Below, piece after piece: positions 8,838-19,524 of a stretch of DNA of 64,000 nucleotides. The translations under genes were made by a program, and so were the position numbers. Under the pieces are notes generated by a model, which was not told the origin of the DNA, ran no database searches, and saw only the letters and a program-made list of their open reading frames with translations. Numbering within the stretch: the stretch's first letter is position 1; every line of letters begins with the position of its first letter. This DNA is from Pseudomonas putida (GTDB lineage: Bacteria; Pseudomonadota; Gammaproteobacteria; Pseudomonadales; Pseudomonadaceae): assembly GCF_001636055.1 (NCBI RefSeq), contig NZ_CP011789.1, positions 1,426,001-1,490,000 of the forward strand, given 5' to 3'.

Positions 8838-9779
8838 TTAGCGGAACATCGCGCTGATCGATTCTTCGTTGCTGATGCGGCGGACCGCTTCAGCGACTAC
8901 CGGTGCGATATCCAGTTGGCGGATACGGTCACAGGCTTGAGCAGCGGCGGACAGCGGGATGGTGTTGGTCACCACCAGCTCGTCGAGCACCGACTTCTCG
9001 ATGTTCTCGATCGCACGACCCGACAGAACCGGGTGAGTGCAATAGGCGTAGACCTTGGCAGCGCCGTGGTCTTTCAGGGCCTTGGCCGCGTGGCACAGGG
9101 TGCCGGCGGTGTCGACCATGTCGTCTACCAGGATGCAGGTGCGCCCTTCGACGTCGCCGATGATATGCATCACCTCGGAGTGGTTCGCTTTCTCGCGGCG
9201 TTTGTCGATGATACCCAGGTCGACACCCAGCGACTTGGCGACGGCGCGTGCACGCACCACACCACCGATGTCGGGGGAGACGATCATGAGATTATCGAAA
9301 CGCTGGTCTTCGATATCGTCGACCAGTACGGGCGAACCGTAGATGTTGTCGACAGGAATATCGAAGAAACCCTGGATCTGGTCAGCGTGCAGGTCGACGG
9401 TGAGAACACGGTCGATACCCACGACAGTGAGCATGTCAGCGACGACTTTGGCGCTGATGGCTACACGTGCCGAACGCGGACGGCGGTCCTGGCGGGCGTA
9501 TCCGAAGTAAGGAATCACGGCGGTGATTCGGGAAGCTGAGGAGCGGCGGAAGGCGTCGGCCATCACTACCAGTTCCATCAGATTATCGTTGGTCGGAGCG
9601 CAGGTCGGCTGAATGATAAAGACGTCTTTACCGCGGACGTTTTCATTAATCTCAGTGCTGATTTCGCCGTCGGAGAATTTACCGACAGAAACATCACCCA
9701 GTGGGATATGCAGCTGACGTACGACACGCCGAGCCAGATCGGGGTTGGCATTCCCCGTGAAGACCATCATCTTGGACAC
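8838..9779 (-). CDS. prs: Ribose-phosphate pyrophosphokinase (PRPP synthase)
   Basis: Makes PRPP from ribose-5-phosphate and ATP, feeding nucleotide, His and Trp synthesis. 313 residues from a GTG start at 9777-9779 ([18 protein letters not shown]), the start known for pseudomonad Prs; the frame stays open upstream through the tRNA gene but that part is not coding. The PRPP-binding loop [11 protein letters not shown] and the ATP-binding [13 protein letters not shown] are intact. Probably co-transcribed with ispE and tRNA-Gln. Confidence 0.96.
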   Translation of the reverse strand: MSKMMVFTGNANPDLARRVVRQLHIPLGDVSVGKFSDGEISTEINENVRGKDVFIIQPTCAPTNDNLMELVVMADAFRRSSASRITAVIPYFGYARQDRRPRSARVAISAKVVADMLTVVGIDRVLTVDLHADQIQGFFDIPVDNIYGSPVLVDDIEDQRFDNLMIVSPDIGGVVRARAVAKSLGVDLGIIDKRREKANHSEVMHIIGDVEGRTCILVDDMVDTAGTLCHAAKALKDHGAAKVYAYCTHPVLSGRAIENIEKSVLDELVVTNTIPLSAAAQACDRIRQLDIAPVVAEAVRRISNEESISAMFR

Positions 9780-9826
9780 GCGCAGTACCTGAAGGCTGAG
9801 GGTAACCTGGATGAGTATAAGGAAAA

Positions 9827-9901
9827 TGGCAGGGGCGGCTGGATTCGAACCAACGCATGGCAGGATCAAAACCTGCTGCCTTACCGCTTGGCGACGCCCC
9901 T
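9827..9901 (-). tRNA. tRNA-Gln (anticodon TTG)
   Basis: 75 nt with encoded CCA. The acceptor arms AGGGGCG and CGCCCCT pair, the T-arm GGTTCGAATCC is canonical, and the anticodon loop TTTTGAT carries TTG. It sits 20 bp after the ispE stop and 47 bp before the prs GTG, on the same strand, so tRNA processing would create the prs 5' end. Confidence 0.97.
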
Positions 9902-9921
9902 GTATCTGTTGCTGCGAACGC

Positions 9922-10782
9922 TTATGCGCTCGACTTCTTGATCAGACTTTGCAGCTTGCGATGCAACATCGAAACATTGCTTCCTTTTGCCACAAACCCT
10001 GCTTGGGTCTCTGAAAGAAGGGCCAGAACTCTATCAGCTTCGGCTTTGCTTGGGAAGGCCCCAAACACGCAACTTCCAGTGCCGGTCATTCGAGCTTCCG
10101 TAAATTTACCCAGCGAATTCAGCGCATTGCGAACTTCTGGATAACGTTGCTCTACCACCGGTTGGCAGTCATTTCGACTGTTTCCCTCGGGAACGGGGCG
10201 CATCTTAAGGGGGAGGGAATCACGTGTCAACTCTGGATGCGAAAAAATTTCCGCTGTGCTGACAGACACTTGCGGCACCAGCACGACATACCAGGGTTCT
10301 TCCGGATCGACCGGGGTCAGTTGTTCGCCCACGCCTTGGGCGAAGGCGGCATGACCACGTACGAACACCGGCACATCGGCCCCCAGTGTCAGCCCCAGCG
10401 CAGCCAGGCGGTCGACCGGCCAGTCGAGCTGCCACAGATGATCCAGGGCGAGCAGGGTAGTGGCCGCATCGGAACTGCCGCCACCGATACCGCCGCCCAT
10501 GGGCAGGACCTTGTCGAGCCAGATGTCGACACCCAGCGGTGTGCCGGACTGTTCCTGCAGCTTGCGCGCTGCGCGCACGATCAGGTTGCTGTCGTGGGGG
10601 ACATCGGCGATCTGGGTGTTCAGGCGGATCAGGCCATCGTCGCGCAGCTCGAAGCTCAGCTGGTCGGCGTGATCGAGGAACTGAAACACGGTTTCCAGCT
10701 CGTGATAGCCGTCGGCGCGTCGGCCGGTAATGTGCAGCCACAGGTTGAGCTTGGCCGGCGCGGGCAGGGTGAGCCTTTGCAT
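9922..10782 (-). CDS. ispE: 4-diphosphocytidyl-2-C-methyl-D-erythritol kinase
   Basis: GHMP kinase of the MEP isoprenoid pathway, 286 residues. The ATP-binding glycine motif [17 protein letters not shown] is near residues 95-111, and the N-terminus [17 protein letters not shown] is typical. Starts 4 bp after lolB and is followed by tRNA-Gln and prs; lolB-ispE-prs is the usual gammaproteobacterial order. Confidence 0.97.
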   Translation of the reverse strand: MQRLTLPAPAKLNLWLHITGRRADGYHELETVFQFLDHADQLSFELRDDGLIRLNTQIADVPHDSNLIVRAARKLQEQSGTPLGVDIWLDKVLPMGGGIGGGSSDAATTLLALDHLWQLDWPVDRLAALGLTLGADVPVFVRGHAAFAQGVGEQLTPVDPEEPWYVVLVPQVSVSTAEIFSHPELTRDSLPLKMRPVPEGNSRNDCQPVVEQRYPEVRNALNSLGKFTEARMTGTGSCVFGAFPSKAEADRVLALLSETQAGFVAKGSNVSMLHRKLQSLIKKSSA

Positions 10783-10786
10783 CGGA

Positions 10787-11404
10787 TCAGTGTCCCAGCT
10801 GGCGGGGTTGCCAGTCCTTGACCACCAGGGTGACGTCGAGGTTTTCGCCGTGCAGCTTCAGGCGCTCGGGCAGCCAGTAGCCGTTCTGTTCGATGTAGCT
10901 CAGGTATTCGACTTCCCAGCCGTCCTGGGTGAGGCGGGCCAGGCGGCTGTCGCCATCGAGGGTCAGTTGGCTCTTGCTGTCCGGGGCCGGAAGGCCGCGC
11001 ACCCACCAGACCAGGTGCGATACCGGCAGGCGCCAACCGAGCTGCTCTTCGAGCAGGGCTTCGGGGTTCGCTGCCTCGTAACGGCCCTGATTGGCCACTT
11101 CCAGCACCACGCCGCCGGGGCGGCCGGTCAGGCGTGCGGCGCCGCGACCCAGGGGCCCAGCCAGGCGAATGTCGTAGTAGTCCTGGCGCTGCAGCCAGAA
11201 CAGCGTGCCGCTGCCCGAGTCACGCGGGGCGCGGATGCCGACCTTGCCGTTGATCTGCCAGCCGTCGAGGGTGCTCAGCTGTTGCTTGTGCTCGCGCCAC
11301 TGTTGCGGGCTGCCCTTGCCCTGGACGGCTTCACGGGTGCCGAAACCGGCGCAGCCGGTGAGCAGGGCGATCAGGGCGAAGGTGATGAGATGACGCAAAC
11401 GCAT
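10787..11404 (-). CDS. lolB: Outer-membrane lipoprotein receptor LolB
   Basis: Accepts lipoproteins from LolA and inserts them into the outer membrane. 205 residues with a lipoprotein signal peptide and lipobox LTGC (Cys about residue 18), then the LolB beta fold ([12 protein letters not shown]). It lies 3 bp after the TPR lipoprotein gene and 4 bp before ispE, so all three are one transcript. Confidence 0.94.
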   Translation of the reverse strand: MRLRHLITFALIALLTGCAGFGTREAVQGKGSPQQWREHKQQLSTLDGWQINGKVGIRAPRDSGSGTLFWLQRQDYYDIRLAGPLGRGAARLTGRPGGVVLEVANQGRYEAANPEALLEEQLGWRLPVSHLVWWVRGLPAPDSKSQLTLDGDSRLARLTQDGWEVEYLSYIEQNGYWLPERLKLHGENLDVTLVVKDWQPRQLGH

Positions 11405-11407
11405 GAT

Positions 11408-13135
11408 TTAAAGGTTCTCGGATCCGGTCAGGCGCAGGACGGTCTTGCGCAGGATAGGGCTGTCGGGTTGTTCAGCGAAGGCCTTGGCCCAGACCTGGCG
11501 CGCTTCGCGGCGCTTGCCGTTGGCCCACAGCACCTCGCCCAGGTGGGCGGCGACTTCATGGTCGGGGAAGCGCTCCAGCGCCTGGCGCAACAGGCGCTCG
11601 GCCTCGTCCAGGTTGCCCAGGCGATAATTGACCCAGCCCAGGCTGTCGAGCACTGCTGGGTCGTCCGGGGTGAGCTGGTGGGCTTTGTCGATCAGTGCTT
11701 TTGCTTCGCCATAGCGTGTGGTGCGGTCGGCCAGGGTGTAGCCCAGGGCGTTGAGGGCCATGGCGTTTTCCGGTTCGCGGGCGATGATGGCGCGCAGATC
11801 TTTTTCCATCTGCGGCAGGTCGTCGCGCTTTTCAGCCAGCATGGCGCGGGTGTAGAGCAGGTTGAGATCGTCGGGGTAACGCTTGATGGCCTGCTGCAGT
11901 ACCTGGTCGGCCTGGGCTTCCTTGCCATTGTTGCCCAGGGTTTCGGCCTCGATGAGGTAGAGCTGGATCGCATAGTCGGGCTGTGCCTCGCGGGCTTCGG
12001 CCAGGTGGCGCGAGGCCTCGGCGCTGCGGCCGTTGGCGATCAGGATATCGGCTTGGCGCAATTGCGCGGCCAGGTAGTCGGGGCCTGGGCCGACCAGCGC
12101 GTATTCGCGCAGGGCCGCTGCCGGGAGGCCGCGTTCTTCGCGAATGCGCCCGAGGTTCAGGTGCGCGGCGTCGACGTTGCTGTCGCGCTCGACCATCTCC
12201 TGCAGGTAGCCTTCGGCCTCGTCCCAGTTCTTGTTCTCCATGCTCACCAGCGCCAGCGAATAACGCAGTTCGTCGTCATCCGGGTACTGTTGCAGCAGGC
12301 TTTCGAACTCGGCCTTGGCGTCGGTGATGCGGTCCTGTTCGACCAGCGTGCGGGCATACGTGATGCGCAGGCGCTTGTCGTCCGGATTGTCGCGAATCGC
12401 CCCGCGCAGCAGTGGCAGTGCTTCGCCGCCACGGTCCAGGGCCTGGAGCAGGCGCGCGCGCAGCAGGATCGGCGCGATTTCGCCATTGCGTGGCGGATGG
12501 CTTTCGAGCAGTTCGAGTGCCTGTTCGGTCTTGCCGTCCTGGTTGAGCAGCAGGGCCTTGCCGAAGACCAGTTGGCTGTTGTCCGGGTACTTGACCAGCA
12601 GGCGGTCGAAGCTTTGCATCAGCCCGTCGCGGGTGCTCTGGTCGGTTTCGGCGGCAGACAGGGCGAGGAAGTCGAAGTGGGTATCGCCCTGGCCCTGGAG
12701 CACTTTCTCCATGTAGGCCATGGCGTCGTCGTAGCGGCCGGAGCGGGCCAGCTGGATCGCCGCGGCGCGCTGGGCGTCGAGGTTCTGCGGGTCGTTGCGG
12801 GCCCAGATCAGCGCGGTGTCGAGGGCCGGTTCATCGGCCCCGAGGTACTCGGCGATGCGGTAGGCACGCTCGGAGACGGCCGGGTCCTGGGTTTTCTGTG
12901 CCTGGTCGACATAGTTGGCCAGGGCGATGTCGAAGCGGTTGCGCTGGCCGGCAAGTTCAGCCACCAGCAGGCTGTAGAGCGTGTCCTGTTTGAACGATCC
13001 ATACACCACAGGGGTTTTCGCCTCGGGCTTGTCGGCTTCGGCAACAGCTTGCTGATCCTCGCTCTTGTGCGGGATCAGGCTCTGGCAGCCCTGGAGCAGG
13101 GCGAAGGCAAGCAGCAATGCGTAGGGTCTGTTCAT
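11408..13135 (-). CDS. TPR-repeat outer-membrane lipoprotein
   Basis: 575 residues with a lipoprotein signal (LLAFALLQGC, Cys about residue 17) and many tetratricopeptide repeats across residues ~60-560, including the well-conserved C-terminal repeats around LDSLGWVNYRLGNLDEAERLL. First gene of the lolB-ispE-tRNA-prs transcript. TPR proteins act as scaffolds for other proteins; the partner is unknown, though the position before lolB suggests an envelope role. Divergent from hemA across a 271-bp spacer with no other gene. Confidence 0.88.
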   Translation of the reverse strand: MNRPYALLLAFALLQGCQSLIPHKSEDQQAVAEADKPEAKTPVVYGSFKQDTLYSLLVAELAGQRNRFDIALANYVDQAQKTQDPAVSERAYRIAEYLGADEPALDTALIWARNDPQNLDAQRAAAIQLARSGRYDDAMAYMEKVLQGQGDTHFDFLALSAAETDQSTRDGLMQSFDRLLVKYPDNSQLVFGKALLLNQDGKTEQALELLESHPPRNGEIAPILLRARLLQALDRGGEALPLLRGAIRDNPDDKRLRITYARTLVEQDRITDAKAEFESLLQQYPDDDELRYSLALVSMENKNWDEAEGYLQEMVERDSNVDAAHLNLGRIREERGLPAAALREYALVGPGPDYLAAQLRQADILIANGRSAEASRHLAEAREAQPDYAIQLYLIEAETLGNNGKEAQADQVLQQAIKRYPDDLNLLYTRAMLAEKRDDLPQMEKDLRAIIAREPENAMALNALGYTLADRTTRYGEAKALIDKAHQLTPDDPAVLDSLGWVNYRLGNLDEAERLLRQALERFPDHEVAAHLGEVLWANGKRREARQVWAKAFAEQPDSPILRKTVLRLTGSENL

Positions 13136-13406
13136 AGAGGCTTTGGTGGACTAACCGGCGGTCGGAGCATGATGACACAAGCGCGGGGGCAAACCCACCC
13201 GCGAAGTGTGTGACCGCGCTGAGCGCGTGATGTTCGGGGGCAGGCCGACTGTCACACGTGTTTGCGGCAGATGCCTGGCCGGGTTCGGGCCATGCCTGCA
13301 GGCCTCACGATAGCCCAGGCTCATCACGACAATAGCGAACGGTGGTTGTCCTGAATCCTGCGAAGTAGGACAATTATCGGCTTCCCGTCCCAACCAGCGA
13401 CCTTGC

Positions 13407-14684
13407 ATGGCCTTTCTCGCCCTCGGTATCAACCACAAGACTGCCTCGGTAGACGTACGCGAGCGCGTGGCGTTTACGCCCGAGCAGCTGGTCGATGCCC
13501 TGCAGCAGCTCTGCCGACTGACCGCCAGCCGCGAGGCGGCGATCCTGTCGACCTGCAACCGCAGTGAGCTCTATATAGAGCAGGACCAGCTCAGCGCCGA
13601 CGCCGTGCTGCAATGGCTGGCCGCCTACCACCGCCTGAGCCTCGACGAGCTGCGTGCCAGTGCCTACGTTCACGAAGAACACGATGCGGTCAAACACATG
13701 ATGCGTGTCGCCTCCGGGCTCGACTCGCTGGTGCTGGGCGAGCCCCAGATCCTCGGCCAGATGAAATCGGCCTACGCCGTGGCCCGTGAGGCCGGCACCA
13801 TCGGCCCGTTGCTCGGGCGTCTGTTCCAGGCCACCTTCAGTGCCGCCAAGCAGGTGCGCACTGACACCGCCATCGGTGAGAACCCGGTCTCGGTCGCCTT
13901 CGCCGCCGTCAGCCTGGCCAAGCAGATCTTCGCCGACCTGGGCCGCAGCCAGGCCCTGCTGATCGGTGCCGGCGAAACCATCACCCTGGTCGCCCGCCAC
14001 TTGCATGAGCAGGGGGTCAAGCGGATCGTCGTCGCCAACCGCACGCTCGAGCGCGCCAGCATCCTCGCCGAGCAGTTCGGTGCCCATGCCGTGCTGTTGG
14101 CGGACATCCCGCAGGAACTGGCCAACAGTGACATCGTCATCAGTTCCACCGCCAGCCAGTTGCCGATTCTCGGCAAGGGCGCGGTCGAGAGCGCGCTGAA
14201 GCAGCGCCGGCACAAGCCGATCTTCATGGTCGACATCGCTGTGCCGCGGGACATCGAGCCGCAGGTGGGCGAGCTGGACGACGTCTATCTTTATACGGTC
14301 GACGACCTGCACGAAGTCGTCGCCGAAAACCTCAAGAGCCGCCAGGGTGCAGCCCAGGCCGCCGAAGAGCTGGTCAATCTCGGTGCCGATGACTTCATGG
14401 CGCGCCTGCGCGAGCTGGCTGCGGTAGACGTGCTCAAAGCCTACCGCCAGCAGAGCGAGCGGTTGCGCGATGAGGAACTGCAAAAAGCCCAGCGCCTGCT
14501 GGCCAACGGCGGTAACCCCGAAGAAGTACTCGCCCAGCTGGCCCGCGGCCTGACCAACAAGCTGTTGCACGCGCCCAGCGTGCAACTTAAAAAGCTCTCT
14601 GCCGAAGGCCGCGTCGATGCGCTGGCCATGGCCCAGGAACTCTTTGCCCTCCATGAGGGCTCGACGGACAAACCCACGCAATGA
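13407..14684 (+). CDS. hemA: Glutamyl-tRNA reductase
   Basis: First committed step of C5-pathway tetrapyrrole synthesis: glutamyl-tRNA to glutamate-1-semialdehyde. 425 residues. The catalytic Cys lies in [11 protein letters not shown] (about residue 50), the NADPH-binding domain contains [15 protein letters not shown], and the C-terminal dimer helix is present. The stop overlaps the prfA start by 4 bp (ATGA). Divergent from the TPR-lolB operon. Confidence 0.97.
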   Translation: MAFLALGINHKTASVDVRERVAFTPEQLVDALQQLCRLTASREAAILSTCNRSELYIEQDQLSADAVLQWLAAYHRLSLDELRASAYVHEEHDAVKHMMRVASGLDSLVLGEPQILGQMKSAYAVAREAGTIGPLLGRLFQATFSAAKQVRTDTAIGENPVSVAFAAVSLAKQIFADLGRSQALLIGAGETITLVARHLHEQGVKRIVVANRTLERASILAEQFGAHAVLLADIPQELANSDIVISSTASQLPILGKGAVESALKQRRHKPIFMVDIAVPRDIEPQVGELDDVYLYTVDDLHEVVAENLKSRQGAAQAAEELVNLGADDFMARLRELAAVDVLKAYRQQSERLRDEELQKAQRLLANGGNPEEVLAQLARGLTNKLLHAPSVQLKKLSAEGRVDALAMAQELFALHEGSTDKPTQ

Positions 14685-15763
14685 AAGCGTCGCTGCTGAA
14701 AAAACTGGACATCCTCCAGGACCGCTTCGAAGAACTCACCGCCCTGCTGGGTGATGCCGAAGTCATTTCCGACCAGACCCGTTTCCGCGCCTATTCCCGT
14801 GAATATGCCGAAGTCGAGCCGGTGTTCGTCGCCTATAAGGAGTGGTGCAAGGTCCAGGAGGATCTGGAGGGCGCCCAGGCGCTGCTAAAGGACAGCGATC
14901 CGGACCTGCGCGAGATGGCCGTGGAGGAAGTGCGCGAAGCCAAGGAGCAACTCGTCGTCCTGGAGTCGCAGCTTCAGCGCATGCTGCTGCCCAAGGACCC
15001 CAACGACGGGCGCAACGTGTTTCTCGAGATCCGTGCCGGCACCGGCGGCGACGAGGCTGCGATCTTTTCCGGCGATCTGTTCCGCATGTACTCGCGCTAC
15101 GCCGAGAAGCGTGGCTGGCGCCTGGAGATTCTCTCCGAGAACGAGGGTGAACACGGCGGCTACAAGGAAATCATCGCCCGCGTCGAGGGCGACAGCGTAT
15201 ACGGCAAGCTCAAGTTCGAGTCCGGGGCGCACCGGGTGCAGCGCGTGCCGGAAACCGAATCGCAGGGCCGCATCCACACCTCCGCCTGCACCGTGGCGGT
15301 GCTGGCCGAGCCTGACGAGCAGGCCGCAATCGAGATCAATCCGGCCGACCTGCGCGTCGACACCTATCGCGCCTCGGGTGCGGGTGGTCAGCACGTGAAC
15401 AAGACCGATTCGGCGATCCGCATCACCCACTTGCCGACCGGCATCGTCGTCGAGTGTCAGGAAGAACGTTCCCAGCACAAGAACCGCGCCCGCGCCATGT
15501 CGTGGCTGTCGGCCAAGCTCAACGACATGCAGACCAGCGCCGCGCAGAATGCGATTGCCAGCGAGCGCAAGCTGTTGGTGGGCTCGGGCGACCGCTCCGA
15601 GCGCATCCGCACCTACAACTACCCGCAGGGTCGGGTCACCGACCATCGCATCAACCTGACGCTCTACTCCCTCGACGATGTGCTCGCCGGTGGTGTCGAT
15701 GCGGTGATCGAACCCTTGCTGGCCGAATACCAGGCCGATCAACTGGCCGCCCTGGGGGACTGA
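14681..15763 (+). CDS. prfA: Peptide chain release factor 1
   Basis: Terminates translation at UAA and UAG. 360 residues, with the catalytic GGQ in [16 protein letters not shown] around residue 235. Overlaps hemA upstream by 4 bp and prmC downstream by 1 bp (TGATG), so translational coupling is likely. PrmC, encoded next, methylates this GGQ glutamine. Confidence 0.98.
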   Translation: MKASLLKKLDILQDRFEELTALLGDAEVISDQTRFRAYSREYAEVEPVFVAYKEWCKVQEDLEGAQALLKDSDPDLREMAVEEVREAKEQLVVLESQLQRMLLPKDPNDGRNVFLEIRAGTGGDEAAIFSGDLFRMYSRYAEKRGWRLEILSENEGEHGGYKEIIARVEGDSVYGKLKFESGAHRVQRVPETESQGRIHTSACTVAVLAEPDEQAAIEINPADLRVDTYRASGAGGQHVNKTDSAIRITHLPTGIVVECQEERSQHKNRARAMSWLSAKLNDMQTSAAQNAIASERKLLVGSGDRSERIRTYNYPQGRVTDHRINLTLYSLDDVLAGGVDAVIEPLLAEYQADQLAALGD

Positions 15764-16593
15764 TGACCATCATCGCCAGCCTGCTGCGCAATGCGCAATT
15801 GCCCAATTCGCCCACCGAGCGCCTGGACGCCGAGTTGTTGCTGTCCGCTGCCTTGGGCAAGTCGCGCAGCTACCTGCACACCTGGCCCGAGCGTATCGTC
15901 AGCAGCGAGGCGGCGCAGGCCTTTGCGGCCTTTCTCGAACGCCGTCGCGCAGGTGAGCCGGTGGCGTACATTCTCGGTCAGCAGGGCTTCTGGAAGCTCG
16001 ACCTTGAAGTCGCGCCGCACACGCTGATCCCTCGACCAGACACCGAGTTGCTGGTGGAAACCGCGCTCGAACGGGTGCCTGCCAAACCTGCCCGGGTGCT
16101 TGACCTTGGCACCGGCAGCGGCGCCATCGCCCTGGCCCTGGCGAGCGAGTGCCCGGCCTGGCAGGTGACGGCAGTCGATCGCATCGACGAGGCCGTGGCC
16201 CTGGCCGAGCGCAACCGCGCGCGCCTGCACCTGATGAATGTTCAGGTGCGCAGTAGCCACTGGTTCGACGCCCTGGCCGACGAGCGTTTCGACCTGATCC
16301 TCAGCAACCCGCCCTACATTGCCGCCGAAGATCCGCACTTGAGCGAGGGCGATGTGCGTTTCGAGCCCAGCAGTGCGCTGGTGGCCGGCCCAGATGGCCT
16401 TGACGATCTGCGTCTGATCATTGCCCAGGCGCCGCAGCACCTGTTGCCCGGCGGCTGGTTGTTGCTCGAGCATGGCTACGACCAGGCTGGCGCAGTGCGT
16501 GACCTGTTGGCTGGTAGCGGTTTCATCGAGGTGGACAGCCGCCGCGACCTGGGTGGGCATGAGCGTATTTCCCTTGGGCGCCTGCCATGCTGA
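15763..16593 (+). CDS. prmC: Release factor glutamine methyltransferase
   Basis: SAM-dependent N5-glutamine methyltransferase acting on the GGQ motif of release factors. 276 residues from the ATG at 15763, which overlaps the prfA stop. The SAM-binding VLDLGTGSGAIALALA and the catalytic NPPY (ILSNPPYIAAEDP) are intact. Its last 7 bases overlap the moeB start. Confidence 0.97.
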   Translation: MTIIASLLRNAQLPNSPTERLDAELLLSAALGKSRSYLHTWPERIVSSEAAQAFAAFLERRRAGEPVAYILGQQGFWKLDLEVAPHTLIPRPDTELLVETALERVPAKPARVLDLGTGSGAIALALASECPAWQVTAVDRIDEAVALAERNRARLHLMNVQVRSSHWFDALADERFDLILSNPPYIAAEDPHLSEGDVRFEPSSALVAGPDGLDDLRLIIAQAPQHLLPGGWLLLEHGYDQAGAVRDLLAGSGFIEVDSRRDLGGHERISLGRLPC

Positions 16594-17342
16594 GTGACCA
16601 GGAACTGTTGCGCTACAGCCGGCAGATCCTGCTGTCGCAGGTGGATATCGACGGCCAGTTGCGGCTCAAGCAGAGCAAGGCCCTGGTGGTCGGGCTCGGT
16701 GGCCTGGGGTCGCCCGTCGCGCTCTACTTGGCGGCTGCCGGCGTGGGCGAGTTGCATCTGGCCGACTTCGACACGGTCGACCTGACCAACCTGCAACGCC
16801 AGGTCCTCCATGACAGCGACAGCGTCGGCATGACCAAGGTCGACTCGGCGTTGCAGCGTCTGCAGGCGATCAATCCGGAGGTCACCCTGGTCGCCCATCG
16901 CCATGCCCTGGACGACGACTCGTTGGCTGCGGCGGTGGCGGCGGTGGACCTGGTGCTGGACTGCTCCGACAACTTCGCCACTCGCGAGTCGGTCAACGCC
17001 GCATGCGTGGCTGCCGGCAAACCGTTGGTGAGCGGCGCGGCCATTCGCCTGGAGGGACAGTTGTCGGTGTTCGACCCTCGGCGCGACTACAGCCCTTGCT
17101 ATCACTGCCTCTATGGCCATGGCAGCGAGGCCGAGCTGACCTGCAGCGAAGCCGGCGTGATCGGTCCGCTGGTGGGGCTGGTGGGCAGCTTGCAGGCCTT
17201 GGAAGCCCTGAAGCTGCTGGCCGGGTTTGGCGAGCCCCTGGTGGGCCGCTTGTTGCTGATCGATGCCCTCGGCACGCGCATGCGCGAGCTGCGGGTCAAG
17301 CGAGACCCGGCCTGCACGGTGTGCGGCGATCGCCATGGCTGA
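16587..17342 (+). CDS. moeB: Molybdopterin-synthase adenylyltransferase (ThiF/MoeB family)
   Basis: E1-like enzyme that adenylates the C-terminal Gly of MoaD-type sulfur carriers for molybdenum cofactor synthesis. 251 residues. Nucleotide-binding [21 protein letters not shown], the [10 protein letters not shown] stretch, and two zinc-binding CxxC pairs (CYHC and CTVC) are visible. ThiF is the close alternative; the prmC-moeB-murI context and C-terminal zinc site favour MoeB. It overlaps prmC by 7 bp and murI by 8 bp. Confidence 0.9.
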   Translation: MLSDQELLRYSRQILLSQVDIDGQLRLKQSKALVVGLGGLGSPVALYLAAAGVGELHLADFDTVDLTNLQRQVLHDSDSVGMTKVDSALQRLQAINPEVTLVAHRHALDDDSLAAAVAAVDLVLDCSDNFATRESVNAACVAAGKPLVSGAAIRLEGQLSVFDPRRDYSPCYHCLYGHGSEAELTCSEAGVIGPLVGLVGSLQALEALKLLAGFGEPLVGRLLLIDALGTRMRELRVKRDPACTVCGDRHG

Positions 17343-18135
17343 TCGCTCGGCGCCGGTGGGCGTGATGGATTCGGGCGTCGGTGGCTTGTCGGTGCTTGCC
17401 GAGATTCGGCGCTTGCTGCCCCACGAGTCGCTGCTCTACGTCGCCGATTGCGGCCACGTACCCTATGGCGAGAAATCCCCCGACTACATCCGTGAGCGCT
17501 GCCGGCGCATCGCCGAGTTCTTCCACGCACGCGGTGCCAAGGCCATGGTCCTGGCGTGCAATACCGCGACCGTGGCGGCTGTGGCTGACTTGCGGGAGCG
17601 CTACCCCGATTGGCCGTTGGTGGGCATGGAGCCTGCGGTCAAGCCGGCCGCTGCGGCGACACGCTCCGGTGTGGTCGGCGTCCTGGCTACCACCGGCACC
17701 TTGCAGAGTGCAAAATTTGCCGCCTTGCTCGACCGCTTCGCCAACGATGTGCAGGTGGTCACCCAGCCATGCCCTGGCCTGGTCGAGCTGATCGAGGCCG
17801 GTGACCTGAACAGTCCACTGCTACGCCAGATGTTGCTCGGCTACGTGCAGCCGCTGCTGGCTGCCGGCTGCGACACGCTGATCCTCGGCTGCACGCACTA
17901 TCCCTTCCTGCGCCCGCTGCTGGCCGACATGGTGCCGGCCGAGGTGGCGATCATCGATACCGGTGCTGCCGTGGCGCGTCAGTTGCAACGCCTGTTGCTG
18001 GCCCGCGACCTGCTGGCCGACGGGCCTGCGCGTGAGGCCGAATTCTGCAGCAGTGGCGACACGCAGCACTTGCACAAGATCCTCCCGCTTCTATGGGGCG
18101 CCTCGGTCGAACAGGTCAGTGCGTTCGACTTGTAA
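17335..18135 (+). CDS. murI: Glutamate racemase
   Basis: Makes D-glutamate for peptidoglycan. 266 residues from the ATG at 17335. N-terminal [13 protein letters not shown] and the two catalytic cysteines in [11 protein letters not shown] and [11 protein letters not shown] are present. Last gene of the overlapping hemA-prfA-prmC-moeB-murI chain; the next gene starts 117 bp on. Confidence 0.97.
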   Translation: MADRSAPVGVMDSGVGGLSVLAEIRRLLPHESLLYVADCGHVPYGEKSPDYIRERCRRIAEFFHARGAKAMVLACNTATVAAVADLRERYPDWPLVGMEPAVKPAAAATRSGVVGVLATTGTLQSAKFAALLDRFANDVQVVTQPCPGLVELIEAGDLNSPLLRQMLLGYVQPLLAAGCDTLILGCTHYPFLRPLLADMVPAEVAIIDTGAAVARQLQRLLLARDLLADGPAREAEFCSSGDTQHLHKILPLLWGASVEQVSAFDL

Positions 18136-18252
18136 AAAAAATGTGAAATTTCCCTTGGCAAAGCTGAACTATCGTCCCAGTGCTGATTTCTATCATTGAG
18201 CCTGACTTACAGGCAGACACTTGATAACAACACCAGGAAGAAGGACGGGCTC

Positions 18253-18771
18253 ATGAGGCATTTGCTTGGAGTGGCAGTGGTTGCCGCGTTGGCGTTGGGG
18301 CAGACGGTATCGGCGCAGGCGGCCGATGTCTCGTTGTCGGTGGGGCAGACCGGCGACAGCACCATGGTCTACCGACTGGGGCTGCAGTCGAACTGGGATG
18401 CCAGTTGGTGGCAGACCAGCGTAGGCCGTATTACTGGTTACTGGGACGGTGCCTACACCTTCTGGGATGGCGACGAGCGAGCAAGCAATCACAGCCTGTC
18501 GTTCGCGCCGGTGTTCGTTTACGAGTTCGCCGGGGACTCGGTCAAACCTTACATCGAGGCGGGGATTGGTGTGGCGGCATTCTCGCGGACCAAGCTGGAA
18601 AGCAATGACCTGGGCTCGTCGTTCCAGTTCGAGGACCGTATCGGATTCGGCCTGCGTTTTGCCGGTGGGCACGAGATCGGGGTTCGCGCGATCCATTATT
18701 CCAACGCGGGGATCAAGCAGCCCAATGATGGCGTCGAGAGCTATTCGCTGCATTATCGTATGGCGCTCTGA
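18253..18771 (+). CDS. pagL: Lipid A 3-O-deacylase PagL
   Basis: Outer-membrane beta-barrel esterase that removes the 3-O acyl chain from lipid A. 172 residues with a signal peptide (cut after about QAA, residue 24). The catalytic His-x-Ser pair is visible in IHYSNAGIKQPNDGVE, and the C-terminus ends in an aromatic/hydrophobic barrel strand. ATG 18253 was chosen over upstream starts because of AGGAAGAAGG just before it and a clean signal peptide. Confidence 0.88.
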   Translation: MRHLLGVAVVAALALGQTVSAQAADVSLSVGQTGDSTMVYRLGLQSNWDASWWQTSVGRITGYWDGAYTFWDGDERASNHSLSFAPVFVYEFAGDSVKPYIEAGIGVAAFSRTKLESNDLGSSFQFEDRIGFGLRFAGGHEIGVRAIHYSNAGIKQPNDGVESYSLHYRMAL

Positions 18772-18781
18772 CCCGAATCAC

Positions 18782-18800
18782 CGGGGCGCTTAGCGCCCCG
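18782..18800. terminator. GC hairpin between converging pagL and SDR genes
   Basis: Perfect 9-bp arms CGGGGCGCT and AGCGCCCCG with a one-base loop, set between two converging stop codons (18771 and 18809). No long T-run, so it may act as a weak or bidirectional terminator. Confidence 0.6.
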
Positions 18801-18808
18801 TGTTCACC

Positions 18809-19513
18809 TCAAGCTTCCTTGGGCAGTGGCCACAGCAAGGTCGGATCCATCACTTCGAGCACCAATTCGGCCTGGGGTTGTTCGAGCCTGCGCACCAACT
18901 CCTCTGCTGCGCTCTGCGCCGTCCAGGATTCAGGTATCGCCATGCTGCTGCTAACCGGTGCCTTGAGCGACTGCGGCGCAACCACCGTAAGCTGTACCGT
19001 CAGATCGTCGAGGACCTTGCGTTGCTCGCGGAACCACTGTGGCAGGCTGTTGTGCCCTGCCGGGTTTTGCGCTGGCGCAAACAGCTGCAGCGTCGAATAG
19101 CGGCTGAACAGTGCCATCACCTGTGGCCTGTCGCCTCTGGCCAACAAAGACAGTGCGTTGGTCAAGACATGCTCGCTGGCGCGCCGGTTGCTGCTGACGA
19201 TGGCTTCCATTATCGCGTTGGCAGGTAGGCTGTCTGGCAGGTAGTCGCACGTGCCGGCATTGACGATCAAGACATCCAGTGCGCCCCAGTGCGACTGCAA
19301 TTGCTCGGCCGCCGCCTGCGCCTCGGCCAGCTCGTGCACGTGCACGGGCAGGCGCAGCAAGCGTGCCTCGTGCAGCTCGGCCAACGTGTCGAGTTCCTGG
19401 CAATTCTTTCCGCTGGCGGCGACTCGATGACCCTCTTCGAGCAACCGTTCGACCAGGGCGAGGCCTACGCCATTGCTGGCCCCTGTCACCCAGAACCTGC
19501 GCGTACTGCTCAA
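18809..19513 (-). CDS. SDR-fold protein lacking the catalytic YxxxK
   Basis: 234 residues. The Rossmann motif TGASNGVG (about residues 10-17) and NAG are intact, but where a Tyr-x-x-x-Lys catalytic pair should follow the active-site Ser the sequence reads AGHNSLPQWFREQRK, so the usual proton-donor chemistry is absent. It starts with TTG at 19511-19513, with AAGGA well placed upstream. Last gene of the photolyase operon, 11 bp after phr. Likely a nucleotide-binding or regulatory protein, or an enzyme with altered chemistry. Confidence 0.75.
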   Translation of the reverse strand: MSSTRRFWVTGASNGVGLALVERLLEEGHRVAASGKNCQELDTLAELHEARLLRLPVHVHELAEAQAAAEQLQSHWGALDVLIVNAGTCDYLPDSLPANAIMEAIVSSNRRASEHVLTNALSLLARGDRPQVMALFSRYSTLQLFAPAQNPAGHNSLPQWFREQRKVLDDLTVQLTVVAPQSLKAPVSSSMAIPESWTAQSAAEELVRRLEQPQAELVLEVMDPTLLWPLPKEA

Positions 19514-19524
19514 TACCGTGTCCT

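Noticed and set aside
10730..13213. An 827-codon plus-strand frame opposite lolB and the TPR gene
   Set aside because: Antisense artefact; the minus-strand genes have lipoboxes, TPR motifs and tight operon spacing.
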